A stretch of 64,000 nt of DNA. Origin: an uncultured Phocaeicola sp. Lineage in GTDB: Bacteria > Bacteroidota > Bacteroidia > Bacteroidales > Bacteroidaceae. The notes below the pieces were generated by a model. It did not search any database, was not told the DNA's origin, and saw only the letters and a list, made by a program, of their open reading frames with translations. The stretch is from positions 1 through 64,000 of the forward strand of contig CANPVZ010000001.1 in NCBI GenBank assembly GCA_947581855.1. Direction: 5' to 3'. Of the stretch, positions 34,650-44,542 are shown piece after piece. A program made the translations under genes and the position numbers. The number at the start of each line of letters is the position of its first letter. The first letter of the stretch is position 1.

Positions 34650-36026
34650 TTACTTAATTTTCTGTTGGTAAATTTTATACCGCTCTTTTATTTCCCTGAC
34701 AAAGTTATACGTTTCCGCACCCCGGAAATAGCCGTTCTTACAGACCGGATCATTAAAGTAGTGTTCGTGGCTCTTTAGCAGAAGATATTTTTCTACGTTA
34801 TCTTTCCATACGGAGGGATTGGCTCCATATTTTTCGGTTAAAGCTATGGCGTCTTTCACATGGCCTAGTCCGGCATTATAGGCCGCCAATACGAAATAAC
34901 TGCGTTCGTCGGGGTCTTTTATAGCGGTGAAACTCTTTTCCATTGCCGCAATATATTTTACGGCAGCTTTTATATTCTCCTCCGGATTCTGTTCTTTACC
35001 GGGCGGCAGTCCCATAGCGCGGGCAGTGCGAGGCATAAGTTGCATCAAACCTTTGGCTCCCGCCCATGAAACGGCTGTTGTGTCGAAGTTTGATTCTGTA
35101 TAAGCCAGTGATGCCAGCAGTTTCCAGTCCCAGTTAATCTCTTTGGCGTAAGTCTTGAATAGATTATCGTAATGAGATATTTTTCCATCCTTGACCGACA
35201 GAATAGAACCATGTGTAATCCGTTTGCTTATTTCGAAATACCTTTTTGTGCTTGCTTGGTAAGCCCGTGACTTCACATTGGCTTTATACCACTGGTTGGC
35301 AGCTTCGGCCAATAACGGTTCATCCTTACGAACCGCCCAGGATGAACGTTGTACGAAACTGATCTGTAAATCGATATTCAGATTAGGATAATACGTACGG
35401 TTTAAACGGGCAATATCGTTGTCGCATAGGGCATAATCAATCTTTCCTTGGGCGACTTTGGTTATCAGGTCTTCTGTTGTGATGCTGTCTTCCGGCACTT
35501 CATGTATAAGGATGCCTCCACCCAGTTCTTTGTCCAGATTTACCAAGCGGTCGAGATGCTTTCCCGGTTTAGCATAGATTTCTTTTCCGATTAATTCCGT
35601 TACATCTTTTAGACACTTCTTTCCATTTCGCTGTACGATAACCTGATAAGTAATCATTTCTTCGCCACAATATAGCACGCTGTCTTTCCATTCGTTAGTT
35701 ATGGCCAGATTGTATGCAATTAAATCTCCTTCTTTATGAAGAAGTTTTCTTACCAGGTCGGCAGGATTATTAGCAACCTCTATGCGTAACCGTAGTCCTA
35801 AAGATTGAGCAAACTGTTCGCAAAGTTCATATTGAAATCCCATCGGTTCACCCCGATATAAAAAATAAGAAGTAGAACTGTATAAGGTCAGCGCTACCAA
35901 TTCTCCGCTGTCTTTCATTTGCGGCAAGTCATACGTCTCCTCTTCGTTCGGGATGGGGGAACGATTTCCTACAACACATGCGGACAAGAAGAGAAGGAAC
36001 AGGATGAAAGAGAGCAGGTGTTTCAT
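34650..36026 (-). CDS. MltF-type membrane-bound lytic transglycosylase
   Basis: A 458-residue lipoprotein (lipobox LFLSAC, Cys17). Residues about 40-270 resemble a family 3 solute-binding domain (LVALTLYSSTSYFLYRGEPMGFQYELCEQFAQSLG). The C-terminal part is an SLT transglycosylase with catalytic Glu311 in AYTESNFDTTAVSWAGAKGLMQLMPRTA. This is the MltF architecture, a peptidoglycan-cleaving enzyme with a regulatory binding domain. Its start overlaps the end of udk by 4 bases. Confidence 0.9.
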   Translation of the reverse strand: MKHLLSFILFLLFLSACVVGNRSPIPNEEETYDLPQMKDSGELVALTLYSSTSYFLYRGEPMGFQYELCEQFAQSLGLRLRIEVANNPADLVRKLLHKEGDLIAYNLAITNEWKDSVLYCGEEMITYQVIVQRNGKKCLKDVTELIGKEIYAKPGKHLDRLVNLDKELGGGILIHEVPEDSITTEDLITKVAQGKIDYALCDNDIARLNRTYYPNLNIDLQISFVQRSSWAVRKDEPLLAEAANQWYKANVKSRAYQASTKRYFEISKRITHGSILSVKDGKISHYDNLFKTYAKEINWDWKLLASLAYTESNFDTTAVSWAGAKGLMQLMPRTARAMGLPPGKEQNPEENIKAAVKYIAAMEKSFTAIKDPDERSYFVLAAYNAGLGHVKDAIALTEKYGANPSVWKDNVEKYLLLKSHEHYFNDPVCKNGYFRGAETYNFVREIKERYKIYQQKIK

Positions 36027-36640
36027 TTTTTTGCGTGAAGCATATTCTCAATATAAGTTGTCATGATTTCTACTGCCTTTTTATTGTGTCCTCCTTGCGG
36101 TATAATCAAATCGGCATATCGTTTGGTTGGTTCTATAAATTCCATATGCATGGGTTTTAGAACGCGGACATATCGTTCCATGACCGCTTCGGCTGTGCGT
36201 CCTCTTTCTAACATGTCGCGTTGAATTACCCGGATGAGACGTTCGTCCGAATCGGCATCTACAAAAATCTTTAAATCCATCAAATCTCGAAGTGTCGGAT
36301 CGCATAAAGCCAGAATTCCTTCGATGATAATCACTTCGCAGGGTTCCACATGAATGGTTTCGGGCTGCCGGGTGCATGTAAGGTATGAGTATATGGGTTG
36401 CTCTATGCTTTTACCTTCTCGTAACCTGCTGATATGTTCGGATAATAATTCCCAGTCAAATGCGTTAGGATGATCGAAATTGATACTTTGACGTTTCTCT
36501 ACCGGTACATTACTACTATCTTTATAGTAAGAATCTTGTGGAATAAGTACTACCTCATTTTTGGGTAGACTCTCTATTATTTTCTTTACAACCGTTGTTT
36601 TTCCGGAACCGGTTCCTCCGGCTATACCAATGATAATCAT
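36023..36640 (-). CDS. udk: Uridine kinase
   Basis: Phosphorylates uridine and cytidine in pyrimidine salvage. A 205-residue P-loop kinase with GIAGGTGSGKTTVVKK at the N-terminus, the DSYYKD substrate motif, INFDHPNAFDWELL and VIIEGILAL. Length and motifs are standard. It is followed by, and overlaps by 4 bases, the transglycosylase gene. Confidence 0.96.
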   Translation of the reverse strand: MIIIGIAGGTGSGKTTVVKKIIESLPKNEVVLIPQDSYYKDSSNVPVEKRQSINFDHPNAFDWELLSEHISRLREGKSIEQPIYSYLTCTRQPETIHVEPCEVIIIEGILALCDPTLRDLMDLKIFVDADSDERLIRVIQRDMLERGRTAEAVMERYVRVLKPMHMEFIEPTKRYADLIIPQGGHNKKAVEIMTTYIENMLHAKK

Positions 36641-36715
36641 AATTATGAATGTATGTTTTAAAGCTTTATAATTAGTCCTAGATAGTCGACCTTTTTTATT
36701 TGCTTTTTAATTTTG

Positions 36716-38284
36716 TTATTTTTTATTTGGATCGATAGGAATGGTAAAATAGAAATGACTTCCCTTCCCCAGAGTCGATGTCACGCCGATCTCTCCGCCT
36801 AGTTTGCTTACGATGGTCTTGCAGATAGCCAAGCCTAATCCTGTGCCGTTTATTTCGGGATGCAATTTGACAAATCGATCAAATAAGTGGGGTAACTTTT
36901 CTTCTGGGATACCTATTCCCGTATCTGTAACATAGATATAAACTTCGTTGCGCCCTGTTTTATGGAAACCGAGATGGATTTCTCCTTTATTGGTAAATTT
37001 CGTGGCATTGGTAAGAAAGTTGTTTATTACTTGCATAATGCGGTTGGCATCTCCGATCATAGGAAAACTTTGTCCTTTGTTTTCATATATGAGCTTGACA
37101 TCATGAAATAAAGTAATCGACTGGTGCATCTCATAAATGTTTGAACAGATTGATCCCAAATCAATTTCTTTATGGATGAATTCGAGTGTGCCGGCTTCAA
37201 TTTTAGACAAGTCGAGAATATCGGATATAAGCTGTAAGAGCAAATTGGAATTTAATTTGATTACGTCCAGACATTGTTTTTGTTCTTCCGGAGTTTCTAC
37301 GTTTGCCAATACATCGGCAAATCCTACGATAGCATTGACCGGAGTCCGGATTTCGTGTCCCATATTGGAAAGAAAGACCGATTTGAGTTTATCGTTTTCT
37401 TCTGCTTTTTGTTTGGCATGCAATAATTCTTTTTCTATTTTTTTTATTTCGGAAATGTCAATGCTTACTCCAATAATCACTTCTTTGTTTTCGGATAATC
37501 TACAAAGTACTTTGCGTGTGTTTACGGTTTTGATTTCTCCGTTTGTTGTTGTGTATTCTTCTTCATAAGAGATAGGCGTTTTGTGGAGTATAAGTTCCGA
37601 GTCATCACGCCGGAATTTATTTGCGTCGGTTATATTGGGAAAAATCTCGTAATCGGTTCGTCCTATTGCCCGCGATGCCGGGATGCCTGAAGCTTCGGCA
37701 AATGCGTTGTTCCAATAAATGTATTTCATATCATCCTGTATGTCTTTGACAAATAAGTATACAGGGAGATTGTTTAGTATATTATCCAGCAAGTCTTTCA
37801 AATCTCTGTTTCGCTTAGCTTGTTGTACCTGATTGGTTATGTCCCGGCAATAAATGATAACATATTTATCGTCTAATGGAACAATGCGGTGTTCATAATG
37901 ATTAACCACTCCGTTCAGTTCAATAGTATGATGTCCGGTATAAGGATGTTTGCGCAGTTTTACTTTCTGGATGTTTTCATGAACGATACGTGCGTTTTCA
38001 GGAGAGAGGATATCAATTAAAGGCTTATCCAAAATAGTATCGATTGGCGCTCCTGCATGATTGCTCTCTTCATTTGAAATAAGATGTCGCAGAACCCCAT
38101 CATAAGTGAAAATAGTAACCATATCGGGAAGCGAATTGAATATCTTATCTGCATATTCTTTTTTAAATAGTTCTTCCGAAGAATTGGCATTATCCAGAAT
38201 AGATAATTGTTTTTTTAGCTTTTCATTTTCTATTTGCAAGGCTTCAATCTGTTGTTGCAAATTTTTAAGGGCCTGTTCATCCAT
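36716..38284 (-). CDS. PAS-domain sensor histidine kinase, cytoplasmic
   Basis: A 522-residue kinase without a signal peptide or membrane helix. A coiled coil (about 3-30) leads to two PAS domains (about 45-150 and 165-285). The HisKA domain has the phosphoacceptor His310 in FLSNMGHEIRTPVNAIVGF, and the ATPase domain shows the N box (NRIMQVINNFLTNATKF), DTGIGIPEE and GTGLGLAICKTIV. There is no receiver domain and no response regulator next to it, so its partner is unknown. The lone receiver at 244-645 is one candidate by type only. Confidence 0.92.
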   Translation of the reverse strand: MDEQALKNLQQQIEALQIENEKLKKQLSILDNANSSEELFKKEYADKIFNSLPDMVTIFTYDGVLRHLISNEESNHAGAPIDTILDKPLIDILSPENARIVHENIQKVKLRKHPYTGHHTIELNGVVNHYEHRIVPLDDKYVIIYCRDITNQVQQAKRNRDLKDLLDNILNNLPVYLFVKDIQDDMKYIYWNNAFAEASGIPASRAIGRTDYEIFPNITDANKFRRDDSELILHKTPISYEEEYTTTNGEIKTVNTRKVLCRLSENKEVIIGVSIDISEIKKIEKELLHAKQKAEENDKLKSVFLSNMGHEIRTPVNAIVGFADVLANVETPEEQKQCLDVIKLNSNLLLQLISDILDLSKIEAGTLEFIHKEIDLGSICSNIYEMHQSITLFHDVKLIYENKGQSFPMIGDANRIMQVINNFLTNATKFTNKGEIHLGFHKTGRNEVYIYVTDTGIGIPEEKLPHLFDRFVKLHPEINGTGLGLAICKTIVSKLGGEIGVTSTLGKGSHFYFTIPIDPNKK

Positions 38285-38308
38285 AGTGGCTTTGTATTAC
38301 TATTTTTG

Positions 38309-38316
38309 CAAATATA
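38309..38316 (-). promoter_or_regulatory. -7 promoter element of the PAS kinase
   Basis: Minus-strand TATATTTG, a full match to TAnnTTTG, 24 bases before the kinase start. Confidence 0.5.
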
Positions 38317-38349
38317 AATCTTTTATTTTTATAATCCCAGAAAACTTCT

Positions 38350-38357
38350 TATTTTTG
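38350..38357 (+). promoter_or_regulatory. -7 promoter element of the thioesterase gene
   Basis: TATTTTTG, a full match to TAnnTTTG, 25 bases before the start at 38383. Confidence 0.5.
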
Positions 38358-38382
38358 TTTCCTGTTAAATAGTTTAGTTAGT

Positions 38383-38868
38383 ATGAGAAAAATAAAGAAT
38401 CCATGGATAGGAAAAGAAGGGTACAACTGTTTTGCCTGTGCACCCCATAATGAAAGTGGTTTGAAAATGGAGTTTTTTGAAGATGGCGAGGATGTAGTGA
38501 GTATTTGGAAGCCTCAGCCTCAGTTTCAAGGTTGGGTGGATACGTTGCATGGAGGTATTCAGGCTGTGTTGCTGGATGAAATCTGTGCTTGGGTTATCTT
38601 ACGGAAGTTGCAGACAACCGGAGTTACATCAAAAATGGAAATCCGATATTTACATGCGATATCTACCAATGGCTCTTATTTGACTTTGAGGGCACATATA
38701 GTGGAACAGAAACGGAATATTATTATTCTGGAAGCCGGTATTTATGATTCACAGGAGAAGCTATGTACTAAGGCTGTATGTACTTATTTTACTTTTTCTA
38801 GAGAAAAGGCAAAAGAAGAGATGGGATTTCACTCGTGCGAGGTGGAAGAGGAGCAGCGTTTGTTTTAA
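38383..38868 (+). CDS. PaaI-type hotdog thioesterase
   Basis: A 161-residue single-domain protein. The hotdog core is visible as FQGWVDTLHGGIQAVLLDEICAWVI, where the HGG motif precedes the central helix, followed by MEIRYLHAISTNGSYLTLRAHIVEQ. It probably hydrolyses an acyl-CoA; the substrate is not clear. An N-terminal CFACAPHNESGLKM segment is typical of this subgroup. Transcribed divergently from the PAS kinase. Confidence 0.85.
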   Translation: MRKIKNPWIGKEGYNCFACAPHNESGLKMEFFEDGEDVVSIWKPQPQFQGWVDTLHGGIQAVLLDEICAWVILRKLQTTGVTSKMEIRYLHAISTNGSYLTLRAHIVEQKRNIIILEAGIYDSQEKLCTKAVCTYFTFSREKAKEEMGFHSCEVEEEQRLF

Positions 38869-39187
38869 AGGAACTTTTGCTTTACCGGATCGTGTTTAAA
38901 AGTTGAATCTCTTATTGGCGTATAAAAAACGCAGCTTCGTTTTGCATGGCAAAAAGGAAGAAGAAATGTAAATTACATAGTGGAGTGTTCGAGTAACTGT
39001 CTATGTGGAATGAATTTGCGTTGTGTTTGGTGGCAATAAAGTTTTGCTTGATTGTTTGGCCTTAAAAAGTTGTGGATATGTTCTTGATTTATTCTACAGA
39101 GGTGAAACGTAGTTTGATGAATTGTATGAATAAAATAAGGAATTCTCTTTTAAATTTAGAAATTTGAAAATAAAAATAAGAAAATGC
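38869..39187. other. Intergenic region before the his promoter
   Basis: About 320 bases between the thioesterase gene and the his promoter. I see no gene, known RNA or strong hairpin. Confidence 0.4.
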
Positions 39188-39218
39188 TTGCAGTTTTAAA
39201 TCGAAGTGTATATTTTTG
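39188..39218 (+). promoter_or_regulatory. Promoter of the his operon leader
   Basis: TTG at 39188-39190, a 20-bp spacer and TATTTTTG at 39211-39218. Transcription should start near 39225, about 15 bases before the leader peptide. Confidence 0.75.
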
Positions 39219-39239
39219 CAACGAATTATAAAATAGTAT

Positions 39240-39284
39240 ATGAATAAATCAGCTTTACATCACCATCATCATCCTGACGAATAA
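39240..39284 (+). CDS. His-operon leader peptide (five consecutive His codons)
   Basis: ATG at 39240 opens a 14-residue peptide, MNKSALHHHHHPDE, ending in TAA at 39282-39284. Codons 7-11 are all His. It lies just after a good promoter and just before a terminator, upstream of hisG. When charged tRNA-His is scarce the ribosome should stall on these codons and favour the antiterminator. A His-rich reading frame at this position is very unlikely by chance. It is too short for standard gene callers. Confidence 0.92.
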   Translation: MNKSALHHHHHPDE

Positions 39285-39287
39285 ATT

Positions 39288-39357
39288 CGGTAGGCTATGA
39301 GGTTATGTGAATAATTGAAGGATATAGAGAGGCTTGCCGATGAGGTAAGCCTTTTTT
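39288..39357 (+). terminator. His-operon transcription attenuator
   Basis: The terminator stem is AGGCTTGCC (39330-39338) with GGTAAGCCT (39344-39352), loop GATGA, followed by a T run. A competing antiterminator is visible: CGGTAGGC (39288-39295), just after the leader stop, can pair along its whole length with GCTTGCCG (39332-39339), using the 5' arm of the terminator. This is the standard two-state arrangement of amino acid attenuators. Bases 39358-39615, before hisG, show nothing further that I recognise. Confidence 0.88.
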
Positions 39358-39615
39358 ATTCCTTTGGTTTGGAAAGTAGATAACTGAAGTTTTGCAAAGG
39401 AAGACTTCAAGGAGAGGGGGATAAAAGGGCTTTCGGAAGTGAAAGTAATGGAAATCAAGAGTGTAGTCGATGTGTATAAAAATAGTAAGCTTGAACTCTT
39501 GACGAAACGGAATGGAATGCCAACCTCTGAGCGAAATTATGACTTTTGTTGTTTGGAGCAAAGAGAATCTACGAAATTTGAATAAGAAATTTGTAAAATT
39601 ATAATAGAATAGAGT

Positions 39616-40467
39616 ATGTTAAGAATTGCAGTACAATCGAAAGGCCGCTTGTTTGAAGAAACAATGGCTTTGTTACAAGAGGCGGATATCAAGTTGAGTT
39701 CTTCTAAAAGAACTTTATTGGTGCAGTCGTCTAATTTTCCGGTAGAAGTTTTATTTTTAAGAGATGATGATATACCCCAATCGGTTGCAGGCGGAGTAGC
39801 GGATCTGGGAATTGTCGGAGAGAATGAATTTGTGGAAAAGAATGAGGATGCCGAGTTGATTCGTCGGTTGGGATTCAGCAAATGTCGTTTGTCTTTGGCT
39901 ATTCCCAAGTCGGAAGAATATTCAGGTTTGAATTGGTTTGCCGGCAAGAAGATTGCTACTTCTTATCCGGGTATTTTGAAAACCTTTATGGCAAAACATG
40001 GTGTAAAGGCGGATATTCATGTCATAACCGGTTCGGTGGAAATTGCTCCCGGTATAGGTTTGGCGCAAGCTATTTTTGACATTGTCAGTTCGGGTTCTAC
40101 TTTGGTGAGCAACAATCTGAAAGAGGTAGAGGTGGTAATGCAGTCGGAAGCCTTATTGATAGGTAATAGAAATTTGAACACAGAGAAAAAAGCTGTTCTT
40201 CAAGAATTATTGTTCCGTATTGAAGCCGTGAAAAGCGCAGAAGACAAGAAATATGTTTTAATGAATGCTCCGACGGACAAGTTAAAAGATATCATTGCAG
40301 TGTTGCCTGGTGTAAAGAGTCCTACGGTAATGCCGCTTGCACAGGAGGGTTGGAGTTCCGTACATACTGTGCTCGACCAAAAATGTTTCTGGGAAATTAT
40401 CGGTAAACTGAAATCATTTGGTGCTCAAGGTATTTTGGTACTTCCCATAGAGAAAATGATTCTTTAA
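39616..40467 (+). CDS. hisG: ATP phosphoribosyltransferase HisG (long form)
   Basis: First step of histidine synthesis, joining ATP and PRPP. At 283 residues it is the long form, with a C-terminal ACT-like regulatory domain (VLPGVKSPTVMPLAQEGWSSVHTVL) for feedback inhibition by histidine, and so needs no HisZ. The PRPP-binding region EIAPGIGLAQAIFDIVSSGSTL is intact. It is the first structural gene behind the attenuator. Confidence 0.97.
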   Translation: MLRIAVQSKGRLFEETMALLQEADIKLSSSKRTLLVQSSNFPVEVLFLRDDDIPQSVAGGVADLGIVGENEFVEKNEDAELIRRLGFSKCRLSLAIPKSEEYSGLNWFAGKKIATSYPGILKTFMAKHGVKADIHVITGSVEIAPGIGLAQAIFDIVSSGSTLVSNNLKEVEVVMQSEALLIGNRNLNTEKKAVLQELLFRIEAVKSAEDKKYVLMNAPTDKLKDIIAVLPGVKSPTVMPLAQEGWSSVHTVLDQKCFWEIIGKLKSFGAQGILVLPIEKMIL

Positions 40468-40809
40468 TTTAAGTTTATGAATTCAAGTTTCGTACGCTTT
40501 ACTTGGCAGGAGTAACGAAAAAGCGGAGAAGCTAAAGAAGATAAAAGAGTGGTGGGAGTTATTGCTTTACTCTGGAGCTATCATTCGGTTTAGCCTTGTG
40601 AGGAGTTAAAGTTTGGTGCCTCTAAAAATGAATATAAGGGTATTGATATTAACTACTTAAACTTTAGCTAAGCTTTTTACTTCTGAAAGTTCTTGTTTAG
40701 GAAGCTTTTGTTAAGAATTAAAGGTGGAGAACTTAAGGTGTTGTTTAGATTCTATATGGTGATAAAGCTCTTTTTGATTCTTGAGTATGAACTTTTAATA
40801 AAATGAAAT
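40468..40809. other. Unusual gap inside the his operon
   Basis: 342 bases between hisG and hisD with no open frame or strong terminator that I can support. A TTAAAGTTT near 40605 and an AAACTTTA near 40660 form a weak inverted repeat. Whether hisD is read from the hisG transcript alone cannot be told from sequence. Confidence 0.4.
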
Positions 40810-42105
40810 ATGAAAATAATAAAATATCCCAAACGCTCGGAGTGGACTGATATTATCAAACGTCCTATTTTAAATGTGGATGCTTTGCGTGAAACGGTGA
40901 AAACTGTACTTGATAGAGTGAAAGAAGACGGTGATGAAGCTGTCATGGAATATGAGCTACTTTTCGATAAGGTGAAACTCTCTTCGTTGAAAGTAAGCGA
41001 AGGGGAGATGCAAGAAGCGGAGAGTCTGGTATCTGCCGAACTGAAAACAGCCTTGAAATTGGCCATGAGTAATATTGAGACGTTTCATGCTTCCCAATCT
41101 TTTGAAGGGAAAAAAGTACAAACATGCCCGGGTGTGGTTTGCTGGCAAAAGGCGGTAGGTATTGAGAAAGTCGGATTATATATTCCCGGGGGAACGGCGC
41201 CTTTATTCTCTACAGTACTGATGTTGGCTGTACCTGCACGATTGGCTGGATGCAAAGAGATCATCCTTTGTACTCCACCTAATAAAGAAGGTAAAGTGCA
41301 TCCTGCTATCCTGTATGCGGCAAAATTAGCCGGTGTACATCAGATATTCAAGGCGGGTGGGGTACAGGCTATCGGTGCGATGGCCTATGGAACGGAAAGT
41401 ATACCGAAAGTGTATAAAATATTCGGACCCGGTAATCAATACGTGATGGCGGCCAAACAACAAGTTTCCTTACACGATGTAGCTATTGATATGCCTGCAG
41501 GACCTTCCGAAGTAGAGGTATTGGCTGATGATACGGCTAATCCGGTTTTTGTGGCGGCTGATTTGTTATCCCAAGCGGAACATGGAACAGACAGTCAGGC
41601 CATGTTAATTACAACTTCTGAAGAATTAATCGTTAAGGTGCAGGCCGAAGTTGAACGCCAATTGGCTATGTTATCTCGTAGGGAAATTGCTTCCAAGTCT
41701 TTGGAAAACAGCAAACTTATATTGGTAAATAATATGGAGGAGGCCATTGAACTGACAAACGAGTATGCACCGGAACACTTGATTATAGAAACAGACGATT
41801 ATAGGGATTTGTCAGAACGTATAGTCAATGCCGGTTCAGTATTTTTAGGAGCTTATGCTCCGGAAAGTGCCGGTGACTATGCTTCGGGAACGAACCATAC
41901 ATTGCCTACTAATGGCTATGCAAAAGCATACAGCGGGGTGAGTCTGGACAGTTTTATCCGTAAAATTACCTTCCAGGAGATACAGCCGGAAGGGATCAAG
42001 AAGATTGGTCCTGCTATAGAGCAAATGGCGGCGAACGAAGAACTGGACGCTCATAAAAATGCAGTAACAGTAAGATTGGAATCATTAAGAGAAAGTAGTA
42101 TATGA
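40810..42105 (+). CDS. hisD: Histidinol dehydrogenase HisD
   Basis: Zinc enzyme that oxidises L-histidinol to L-histidine in two NAD-dependent steps. The 431-residue length is standard. Signatures include the [18 protein letters not shown] loop, the family pattern around [34 protein letters not shown] (with the zinc ligands Gln and His) and the C-terminal GTNHTLPT segment. Its stop overlaps the start of hisC by 4 bases. Confidence 0.98.
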   Translation: MKIIKYPKRSEWTDIIKRPILNVDALRETVKTVLDRVKEDGDEAVMEYELLFDKVKLSSLKVSEGEMQEAESLVSAELKTALKLAMSNIETFHASQSFEGKKVQTCPGVVCWQKAVGIEKVGLYIPGGTAPLFSTVLMLAVPARLAGCKEIILCTPPNKEGKVHPAILYAAKLAGVHQIFKAGGVQAIGAMAYGTESIPKVYKIFGPGNQYVMAAKQQVSLHDVAIDMPAGPSEVEVLADDTANPVFVAADLLSQAEHGTDSQAMLITTSEELIVKVQAEVERQLAMLSRREIASKSLENSKLILVNNMEEAIELTNEYAPEHLIIETDDYRDLSERIVNAGSVFLGAYAPESAGDYASGTNHTLPTNGYAKAYSGVSLDSFIRKITFQEIQPEGIKKIGPAIEQMAANEELDAHKNAVTVRLESLRESSI

Positions 42106-43142
42106 AAACACTGAAGGAACTTACACGGCCGAATATCTGGAACTTAAAGCCATATTCTTCGGCAAGAGATGAGTATAAGGGAGTGACGGCTTCTGTTTTT
42201 CTGGATGCTAATGAAAATCCGTATAACGACCCTTACAATCGCTATCCGGACCCGTTGCAATGCAATCTGAAAAGTAAGTTGTCGCATATAAAAAAGGTGG
42301 CTCCCCAAAATATTTTTTTGGGAAATGGAAGTGACGAAGCCATTGATATTGTATATCGTGCTTTTTGTGAACCGGGGATTGATAATGTAGTGGCTATCGA
42401 CCCTACATACGGCATGTACGAAGTTTGTGCCGATGTAAATAATGTGTCCTACCGGAAAGTTCGTTTGGACGAACAGTTTCGATTCTCAGCAGAGGCAATG
42501 TTAGCAGCAGCCGATGAGCATACTAAACTTATGTTTCTATGTTCGCCGAATAATCCGACCGGCAACAACTTATGCCGAAAAGAAATTGTAAAATTGCTGA
42601 CAGCTTTCGAGGGGCTGGTTATTATCGATGAAGCTTACTGTGATTTTTCCGATGAACCCTCTTTCTTGCAAGAGCTGTCCGATTATCCGAACCTCATTGT
42701 CCTGCAAACTTTTTCCAAAGCATGGGGATGTGCGGCTATCCGTCTGGGAATGGCTTTTGCCTCGGAAGAGATTGTTGCTATATTCAATAAAATCAAATAT
42801 CCTTATAATGTAAATCTTCTTACCCAACAACAAGCCATGGATGCATTGCAACGTTGCTACGAAGTAGAACGCTGGGTGTCTGTCTTGCGTGAGGAACGTG
42901 GCCGTTTGATGGATGCATTCAGAAAATTGCCTTGTTGCATTATGGTTTATCCCACAGATGCTAATTTCTTTCTGGCCAAAGTGACGGACGCCAAACGTAT
43001 TTATCAGTATCTTGTGCAGGAGGGAATTATTGTGCGTAATCGTTCGCACATTACTTTATGTAACGATTGTTTGCGTATTACGATTGGTACTCAAGCGGAA
43101 GACGATACTTTGCTGGAGGCATTAAAGAAATATAAACCTTAA
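42102..43142 (+). CDS. hisC: Histidinol-phosphate aminotransferase HisC
   Basis: PLP enzyme converting imidazole-acetol phosphate to histidinol phosphate. A 346-residue class I/II aminotransferase with the [15 protein letters not shown] entry motif, CSPNNPTGN, and the PLP-binding Lys206 in QTFSKAWG followed by the IRLG phosphate-binding motif. Translationally coupled to hisD. Confidence 0.97.
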   Translation: MKTLKELTRPNIWNLKPYSSARDEYKGVTASVFLDANENPYNDPYNRYPDPLQCNLKSKLSHIKKVAPQNIFLGNGSDEAIDIVYRAFCEPGIDNVVAIDPTYGMYEVCADVNNVSYRKVRLDEQFRFSAEAMLAAADEHTKLMFLCSPNNPTGNNLCRKEIVKLLTAFEGLVIIDEAYCDFSDEPSFLQELSDYPNLIVLQTFSKAWGCAAIRLGMAFASEEIVAIFNKIKYPYNVNLLTQQQAMDALQRCYEVERWVSVLREERGRLMDAFRKLPCCIMVYPTDANFFLAKVTDAKRIYQYLVQEGIIVRNRSHITLCNDCLRITIGTQAEDDTLLEALKKYKP

Positions 43143-43160
43143 GGGAGAAAAATAAGAAGT

Positions 43161-44276
43161 ATGAAGAAAGCATTATTTATTGATCGGGACGGAACATTAG
43201 TGATAGAACCACCTGTAGATTACCAATTGGATTCATTGGATAAACTGGAGTTTTATCCGGGTGTTTTCCGTAATTTAGGGTTTATTCGAAGTAAGCTTGA
43301 TTTTGAGTTTGTAATGGTTACCAATCAGGATGGACTAGGAACTTCTTCTTTTCCGGAGGAAACTTTCTGGCCGTCGCAGAATCTGATACTGAAGACTTTA
43401 GAGGGAGAAGGAATTACTTTCGATGATATCTTGATTGACCGTAGTTTTCCGGAGGATAATGCACCGACTCGGAAACCTCGTACAGGCATGTTAAAGGCGT
43501 ATATGAGCGGTGAGTATGATTTAGCAAACAGTTATGTCATAGGAGACCGTGCTACGGATGTTGAACTGGCTAAGAATCTTGGTTGCAAAGCTATCCTGTT
43601 ACAGGAAGACAAGGAGATGTTGCCCGAATCTTTGCAGGAGGTTTGTATATTGGCAACTCGCAATTGGGAGAGGATTGCGGAGTTCCTTTTTGCAGGAGAA
43701 CGTACGGCATCGGTTCAACGCACCACTAAAGAGACGGATATTTATGTATGGCTGAATTTGGATGGAAGCGGAGCTTGCGACATTCAGACCGGTTTAGGAT
43801 TTTTCGACCACATGCTGGAACAAATAGGGAAGCATGGAGGGATGGATTTAGTTATTAAAGTAAAAGGTGATTTATACGTTGACGAGCATCATACCATTGA
43901 AGACACCGCTTTGGCTTTGGGCGAATGCCTATATAAAGCATTAGGAAGTAAGCGTGGAATAGAGCGTTACGGTTACTGTTTGCCGATGGATGATTGTTTG
44001 TGTCGAGTGGCGCTTGACTTTGGCGGACGTCCTTGGTTAGTTTGGGATGTGGAATTTAAACGTGAAAAGATAGGAGAAATGCCCACGGAAATGTTTTTGC
44101 ATTTCTTCAAGTCGTTGAGTGACGCCGCCAAGATGAATCTGAACATTCAAGCAGAAGGTCAAAACGAACATCATAAGATAGAAGGAATCTTTAAAGCCTT
44201 GGCACGTGCTCTGAAAATGGCGGTCAAGCGGGATATTTATCATTATGAATTGCCTTCTACGAAAGGTGTCATCTAA
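43161..44276 (+). CDS. hisB: Bifunctional HisB (histidinol phosphatase / IGP dehydratase)
   Basis: A 371-residue fusion. The N-terminal HAD phosphatase starts [12 protein letters not shown], and the C-terminal imidazoleglycerol-phosphate dehydratase has [15 protein letters not shown] and [15 protein letters not shown] with its manganese-binding His residues. The phosphatase lacks the Cys-rich zinc loop of E. coli type HisB in part; only [16 protein letters not shown] sequence is visible. It follows hisC by 18 bases. The remaining his genes (hisHAFI) are not in this window. Confidence 0.95.
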   Translation: MKKALFIDRDGTLVIEPPVDYQLDSLDKLEFYPGVFRNLGFIRSKLDFEFVMVTNQDGLGTSSFPEETFWPSQNLILKTLEGEGITFDDILIDRSFPEDNAPTRKPRTGMLKAYMSGEYDLANSYVIGDRATDVELAKNLGCKAILLQEDKEMLPESLQEVCILATRNWERIAEFLFAGERTASVQRTTKETDIYVWLNLDGSGACDIQTGLGFFDHMLEQIGKHGGMDLVIKVKGDLYVDEHHTIEDTALALGECLYKALGSKRGIERYGYCLPMDDCLCRVALDFGGRPWLVWDVEFKREKIGEMPTEMFLHFFKSLSDAAKMNLNIQAEGQNEHHKIEGIFKALARALKMAVKRDIYHYELPSTKGVI

Positions 44277-44388
44277 TGATTAGTTCCGGTTTATTTGTGG
44301 AAGTGACACACGGAAGTTATGCCGGAGGCATTTAAGAGATAGAGGAGTTGTTGCTTCGTTCAAGAGCGGGATTTGGTTATATCACTAT

Positions 44389-44443
44389 AAGAAGTTAAAG
44401 TCCGATACCCTGTATATGTTTGGATATCGGACTTTAACTTCTT
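44389..44443. terminator. Bidirectional terminator between hisB and nadE
   Basis: A perfect 19-bp stem, arms 44389-44407 and 44425-44443 (AAGAAGTTAAAGTCCGATA and its complement), with a 17-base loop, between convergent genes. Confidence 0.75.
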
Positions 44444-44542
44444 GTCCCGTTTTGGCAGGTAACAGCTCTTTTCTGGTTGCTTCTATTCCTTAAAATCCCT
44501 GTTTGCCAAACTTAATTTATTTGCAGTAAAAAGCATCTTCGA

